The translations under genes were made by a program, and so were the position numbers. The notes beneath the pieces were generated by a model that searched no databases, was not told the origin of the DNA, and worked only from the letters and a program-made list of their open reading frames with translations. Positions 59,959 to 64,000 of a stretch of DNA of 64,000 nt are shown here, piece after piece. Within the stretch, counting starts at the first letter, position 1, and every line of letters starts with the position of its first letter. This DNA comes from Allobosea sp. Root483D1 (GTDB lineage Bacteria > Pseudomonadota > Alphaproteobacteria > Rhizobiales > Beijerinckiaceae), in assembly GCF_001429505.1 (NCBI RefSeq), contig NZ_LMJW01000023.1:1-64000 (forward strand). Direction: 5' to 3'.

Positions 59959-61311
59959 TCAATTTCGGCAATCACCGTTTTCGCACTCACCGCAGACCGT
60001 ACCGCTGGCGCGGCGGGCGAAGAGCTTGGCGAGCGGACTTTCATGCTTGGCAGCGATCCGCTCGGCCGCCAACGCTTGGCCGAGTGAACGGTCGCCGGCG
60101 CGCAATGCGGCCTCGATCAGCGTCAGGTCGATAATATCGCGCTGGGCGTTGCTGCCGCCGAAGCGCGCCGCGATCGCCCGTACCGGCCGAATCAGGCGCA
60201 CCGTCTCGCCATAATGCCCCACGCCGAAGGCGGCGAAGGCCTTCATCAACGGATAGCCGACCTCCTGCGAGAAGGCGGCATTGTCGCTCGCCGCCAGCGC
60301 GGCGAAGGCCTGCGCCTCCAGCGTTGCCTGGATCAGATCGCGGCGGCCGGCTCCCACGAAGGCCATGATTGCGTGAAGGTCGTTGAAGGCATAGCCGCCG
60401 GGCGCCCAGATCGCCTGATAGCGCTCCGCAAGCCTGCGCCAGCGCGCGCCGAGTTCGACCCCTCGCAGATGCAGCCGCCATAGCATCGCCGAGGCATCGA
60501 CGAGGTCGAGCATCTGCGGTTCGGCGAGGGTCGTGATCGGCCCATCGACCAGTTCGAGCACCTCGTCGATCTGGCCGAGCTCCAGATGATACAACGCCAG
60601 ATGCCACCAGTTGTGAACGGCGATGAAGCTGTCCGTCGTCCAGCTCTGAAGATCCTCGCGCATGAAGGCGATGCCTTCGTCATGCCGGCCCTCCATTTCC
60701 AGGACATGGGCGACGGCATGCCTCGCCCAGCCGTCGCGCGGCTCCTCCAGGATGGCCGCTCTGCCGTGGCGCTCGGCCGCGCCGTACTGGCCGTTCTCCT
60801 CCAGTCCAAAGGCATACATGGCCAGGACGGAATGACGGCCCGGCGTGCCCGGCGACCAGGCCGGAAGCGCTCGCGCGACACGGTCTCTCAACATGCGGGC
60901 GTTGCCGGTAAAGTAGTCGAGTTGGTGGCCGGCGATCAGAGCCAGCAGATCCCGCGGATTTTCAAGCGCGACGTCCTCGATCACGCGCGAGGCCTCGTGC
61001 AGGCGTCCGGCCGCGAGGTGATCGAGCGCTGCGACATGGCCGCGCTCGCCACGATTCATCGGCAGTGTCTTCGCCGTTTCGATCGTCGCCTTGGCGACAG
61101 GGACGGCGGCAGGCGCCGATCCGAGCAGATAAAGCCAGGCTTTGAGAGCATGGCCCATCACGAGGCCGGGCTGATTCTGGATCAATCCTTCGGCTGAGCT
61201 GACCGGATCTCCAGCGAAGATGGCGAACTGGCTGACGGCGTTCGAATAGATGAGAGCGGTGTCGGCAGTTCCGCCCGTCAGGGCCTGGCCGCGGATGTCG
61301 TTGATGCACAT
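59959..61311 (-). CDS. TPR-repeat protein, TTC38-like
   Basis: The 450-residue protein is built of helical repeats throughout: GLIQNQPGLVMGHALKAWLY, HVAALDHLAAGRLHEASRVI, SVLAMYAFGLEENGQYGAAE, HAVAHVLEMEGRHDEGIAFM. This is the tetratricopeptide-38 family, soluble and of unknown enzymatic role. The last 20 residues contain C-x-E-C-x-x-x-x-C, which may be a metal site. It diverges across the DUF1127 gene from the BTAD-TPR regulator at 61907; the regulator shares TPR-like parts. Confidence 0.8.
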   Translation of the reverse strand: MCINDIRGQALTGGTADTALIYSNAVSQFAIFAGDPVSSAEGLIQNQPGLVMGHALKAWLYLLGSAPAAVPVAKATIETAKTLPMNRGERGHVAALDHLAAGRLHEASRVIEDVALENPRDLLALIAGHQLDYFTGNARMLRDRVARALPAWSPGTPGRHSVLAMYAFGLEENGQYGAAERHGRAAILEEPRDGWARHAVAHVLEMEGRHDEGIAFMREDLQSWTTDSFIAVHNWWHLALYHLELGQIDEVLELVDGPITTLAEPQMLDLVDASAMLWRLHLRGVELGARWRRLAERYQAIWAPGGYAFNDLHAIMAFVGAGRRDLIQATLEAQAFAALAASDNAAFSQEVGYPLMKAFAAFGVGHYGETVRLIRPVRAIAARFGGSNAQRDIIDLTLIEAALRAGDRSLGQALAAERIAAKHESPLAKLFARRASGTVCGECENGDCRN

Positions 61312-61365
61312 GGCTATCGGTTTTCTCTATTGACTCGGGAATGGCGACGGCGGCCGGCCTGTCAC

Positions 61366-61755
61366 TCAGACAGGCCGGAGTTTTCGGGTTCCTTTGATGG
61401 TGTCGCGTCGCAAATAGCCCCTGGCGGCGACCTCGATCTCAGGGCGGGTGAGTCCGATGTCCTTCAACATCCGCTCGTCGAGCTGAGACATGTCGTGCAT
61501 CGCGCGGCGCAAATTCTGCCGGCGGCCAAACTCCTTCAGCATCGCGATCAACGGCGCGAACGGGCGGCGAGGCGACTGTTCCGACCGGCCCGGGACGACA
61601 TACGGACCGTGAACCTCGTAGAGGGATTGCCCGCTGCGGATATGGCCGACTGCCAGTCGGCCGATCAGCCGATCGACCAGCGTCTTTCGGCGCGGCTTGA
61701 TGATCTCCGACAGATCGGCGATTTCGGAGAGGAATGGATTGGTGAGGGCTTTCAT
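61366..61755 (-). CDS. DUF1127 domain protein
   Basis: The 129-residue protein has an N-terminal variable part and a C-terminal DUF1127 motif: QNLRRAMHDMSQLDERMLKD then IGLTRPEIEVAARGYLRRDT. DUF1127 proteins are small arginine-rich regulators of RNA or phosphate metabolism in alphaproteobacteria. ATG 61755 is chosen because the frame upstream covers the leader and promoter of the divergent gene. It lies 54 bases upstream of the TPR gene in the same direction. Confidence 0.8.
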   Translation of the reverse strand: MKALTNPFLSEIADLSEIIKPRRKTLVDRLIGRLAVGHIRSGQSLYEVHGPYVVPGRSEQSPRRPFAPLIAMLKEFGRRQNLRRAMHDMSQLDERMLKDIGLTRPEIEVAARGYLRRDTIKGTRKLRPV

Positions 61756-61906
61756 GATGGGGGCTCCGCTCTTCTCTCGCCGCCTCCGGGATCGGATCGT
61801 GTTGCGGCGGTGAGTTGGAATTATCCGGGAGCCATCCATTCGCCGTGGAACGGGCGTGAAACTTGCGTTAAATCGGCAGGAATTCGCGCATGGGGCTCGT
61901 TCAGCG

Positions 61907-63913
61907 ATGATCGGCACGGAGTCCACGACGGGTCCCAGATACGCGCTCGACCTTCTGGGCGGCTTCGAGCTGCGGTCGTCCGATGGGCAGCCCATCGTCT
62001 TGCCGACCCGCAAGGCGCAACTCCTGCTCGCCTATCTCGCGCTTCCGGCCGGACAGGCGCATGCGCGCGAAAAGCTCGCCATGCTGCTATGGGGCGACCG
62101 GCTCGACCAGCAGGCGCGCGGCAGCCTTCGCAATGCAGTCGCAGCGATCCGAAGCGCGCTTGGCAGCGAGGTGCTGGCCGCGGAGCGCGATACGCTTGCC
62201 CTGCTGCCCGGCAACCTTGCGACCGATGTCGATCGGCTCGCGGCGGCGGGAACGGGTTCCATCCCGGACCAGCAACTCGACGCCATGATGCGATCGCAAT
62301 TTCTCGACGGGATAGCCTCGCCTTCAGAACCCTTCGACGATTGGCTCTCCTTCGAACGCGCACGTTGCCGGGGACTGGCCCAAAGCGCCGCGCAGAAGGC
62401 GATCGCGGCCCATGAGCAGGTCGGCCGCCTCGACGAGGCCATCTTGCTCGCGCAACGCCTCGTCGCGCTCGATCCTCTGCGCGAGCAGAGTTACAGGCTT
62501 CTCATGCGTCTGCTGGCTGCGTCCGGAGAGCGCTCGCAGGCGATGGCGCAGTTCCAGACTTGCCGCGACATCCTCAAGCGCGAACTCGGCGTGGAGCCTT
62601 CGGCCGAGACCGCTGAATTCGCCAAGCTGATTGCAGCCGAAGGCGTCGCGGCGCCAGGGCTTCCGTTACCGGTAGCCGAAGCTGCAGGACGGGCGTCGAG
62701 CGGATTGGCGCAGCCACGGGGCTTCGCCATCGCCGTGCTGCCCTTCGTCAGCTTGGCGGGCGAACTCGATCGTACCTTTCTCGCCGAGGGCTTTTCGGAA
62801 GATCTGATCACCGAGCTGTCGCGCCGGCGCGATTTTACGGTGATCGCGCGACAGTCGAGCGCACTCTTCTCGGGCGCGCCAGAGACGGCTGCCGTTGCCG
62901 CAGCGGAGCTTTCGGTGCGCTACGCCCTGGCGGGCAGCCTGCGGCTGGCTGCCGGGCGGTTGCGCGTCACGGTCCAGCTGATCGATGCGCTCGGCAACCG
63001 CTGCGTCTGGGCCGATCGCTATGATCGCGACCTGGCCGATATCTTCGCGATGCAGGACGACATCGTCGCCAGTATCGTCGGCAGCCTCGATGCCGAGGTC
63101 CGCCATGAGGAGCGCGAGCGCGCCGCTCGCAAGCTGCCAAGCGAACTGGACGCCTGGGAGCTGTTTCACCGGGGCCTCTGGCATGCCTACCGTTTCACGC
63201 GGGAGGATATCGAGACAGCCGAGAGGCTTTTCCGCCAGGCGCTGCAACATGCGCCGGATTTCGCCTTGCCGTATGCGGGGCTCGGCTATGCCGCCTTCGT
63301 CAAGGCGGTCTGGTATTTTGCGCCCGATCCTGTCGCGGCGATATCCGAGGGCCTCGCCCATACACGCAGGGCGCTGCTTCTCGATGATGGCAATGTGTTT
63401 TGCCATGTGGTTCTGGGCCGGCTTTTGACACTCGCAGGCGATCTCGACCGCGCTCTGATCCATTTGCGGTCGGCCACCGAGATGAACCCGAGCTACGCGC
63501 AAGCCCATTTCGGCCTCGCGCAGGCGCTCATCTATTCGGGCGCACCGACCGAAGCCCTCGCCGAGATCGAGGTCGCGCTTCGCCTGAGTCCGAAGGATCC
63601 GCTGCGCAGCATGTTCCTGACGCTGCGCTCATTTTGCCATTTCAGCCTCGGCGATTATGAAGACGCCGTGATCGCGGCACGTCTCGCGACGCAGCTTCAG
63701 GCCAACGAAACCTGGTCTCAGATCGCATTGATCGCTTCTCTCGTCGAACTGGGCCGCCTCGACGAGGCGCGCGGTGCGGCGCGCGCCTTGCGCAGTATCG
63801 ACAGCGGCTTCTCGACCAAGCGCTTCGAGCGGCTGATCGCCCATGTGCCCGCGGCTCTCCGCGAGCGCGTCCGAGCCCATCTGCGTTCGGCAGGAATCGA
63901 GGCGGAAGGCTAG
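61907..63913 (+). CDS. SARP-like BTAD regulator with adenylate-cyclase-type TPR region
   Basis: The 668-residue protein has an N-terminal winged-helix (LDLLGGFELRSSDGQPIVLP, RGSLRNAVAAIRSALGSEVL) and a BTAD helical domain (RLVALDPLREQSYRLLMRLL, AMAQFQTCRDILKRELGVEP). An alpha/beta domain as in TolB/CadC-type cyclase-associated proteins follows (AIAVLPFVSLAGELDRTFLA, DGFSEDLITELSR-like, LSVRYALAGSLRLAAGRLRV, FAMQDDIVASIV), then TPRs to the end (AHFGLAQALIYSGAPTEALA). It is a large transcriptional activator whose TPR part senses an unknown partner. Start ATG 61907; a GTG at 61856 is possible. Confidence 0.85.
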   Translation: MIGTESTTGPRYALDLLGGFELRSSDGQPIVLPTRKAQLLLAYLALPAGQAHAREKLAMLLWGDRLDQQARGSLRNAVAAIRSALGSEVLAAERDTLALLPGNLATDVDRLAAAGTGSIPDQQLDAMMRSQFLDGIASPSEPFDDWLSFERARCRGLAQSAAQKAIAAHEQVGRLDEAILLAQRLVALDPLREQSYRLLMRLLAASGERSQAMAQFQTCRDILKRELGVEPSAETAEFAKLIAAEGVAAPGLPLPVAEAAGRASSGLAQPRGFAIAVLPFVSLAGELDRTFLAEGFSEDLITELSRRRDFTVIARQSSALFSGAPETAAVAAAELSVRYALAGSLRLAAGRLRVTVQLIDALGNRCVWADRYDRDLADIFAMQDDIVASIVGSLDAEVRHEERERAARKLPSELDAWELFHRGLWHAYRFTREDIETAERLFRQALQHAPDFALPYAGLGYAAFVKAVWYFAPDPVAAISEGLAHTRRALLLDDGNVFCHVVLGRLLTLAGDLDRALIHLRSATEMNPSYAQAHFGLAQALIYSGAPTEALAEIEVALRLSPKDPLRSMFLTLRSFCHFSLGDYEDAVIAARLATQLQANETWSQIALIASLVELGRLDEARGAARALRSIDSGFSTKRFERLIAHVPAALRERVRAHLRSAGIEAEG

Positions 63914-64000
63914 TTGAAACGGAACATCGTGGAAGTCCGCTTATACGAGTCCCTGTCCAGTTCCGCCCGGTCCTGCGCCCGCGCTGATAGGTCTGCTTCT

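Noticed and set aside
1..64000. CRISPR arrays, complete insertion sequences, rRNA genes
   Set aside because: None were found: no regularly spaced repeats, no transposase motifs and no rRNA signatures in the window.

Overview
The window looks like chromosomal DNA from a GC-rich alphaproteobacterium of the Hyphomicrobiales, Bosea/Methylobacterium-like. The basis is family content: a DUF6894 protein, a KGG stress protein, a DUF1127 protein, a ChrR-type ECF sigma/anti-sigma pair with cyclopropane-fatty-acid genes, a Ti-type TraA relaxase scar and the typical dispersed GAGCA hairpin repeat. The placement is inferred from familiarity with these families, not from a search. The window mixes compact operons with a large amount of decayed accessory DNA.

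Layout. 1-1776: 5' part of an autotransporter running off the left edge. 2.1-5.0 kb: small genes (DUF6894, KGG protein) and remnants (ClpP-like, AAA ATPase). 5.0-10.4 kb: a GHMP small-molecule kinase, two fold-type II PLP proteins, a control-protein-like XRE regulator with a two-site operator, and a LuxR/LuxI quorum-sensing pair. 10.4-14.5 kb: a palindromic repeat, a frameshifted hipA with hipB, and fragments of a HAD hydrolase and a tartrate-dehydratase-like enzyme. 14.5-28.2 kb: a stress and signalling region holding alpha/beta hydrolases, an MBL-fold hydrolase, NAD(P)-binding SDRs, a cupin, MscS, a multi-PAS histidine kinase with three response regulators, and an HD protein. 28.8-33.4 kb: a second histidine kinase and a decaying partial copy of the preceding module (MBL intact; SDR, receiver and cupin broken). 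32.1-36.2 kb: a TetR regulator with two palindromic operators next to an EmrAB-type efflux pair. 36.3-38.7 kb: a Tat-exported FMN alpha-hydroxyacid oxidase, then a scar of a mobile element (TraA fragment, 5' half of a tRNA). 38.8-43.3 kb: an EhuABCD-like amino-acid ABC transporter with a DoeB-like deacetylase. 44.4-52.5 kb: an ECF sigma/ChrR locus with two cyclopropane-synthase-like methyltransferases, DUF1365, an amine-oxidase-like flavoprotein, DUF1295 and DUF2177. 52.6-55.1 kb: a lipoprotein esterase and a TetR/SDR pair with shared operators. 55.3-59 kb: a truncated helicase-PLD gene and a fusion of a TRAP solute-binding domain with a DUF900 hydrolase. 60-63.9 kb: TPR protein, DUF1127 protein and a BTAD/TPR regulator.

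The most coherent candidate for an undescribed system is the 5-10.4 kb locus. A PduX-like kinase gene overlaps a PLP-fold protein that has lost the usual Schiff-base lysine. It converges on a threonine-synthase-like enzyme that keeps the lysine, and the set sits beside a self-regulating XRE gene and a LuxR/LuxI pair whose luxI Shine-Dalgarno lies in a perfect 9-bp hairpin. The parts suggest a phospho-amino-acid-derived metabolite under density control; the product is unknown and this is inference. Second is the ECF locus: one bipartite motif (ATCC-N18-TAT) recurs in front of three transcription units, and the anti-sigma factor lacks the two zinc cysteines of classical ChrR. Third is the TRAP-binding/DUF900 fusion protein.
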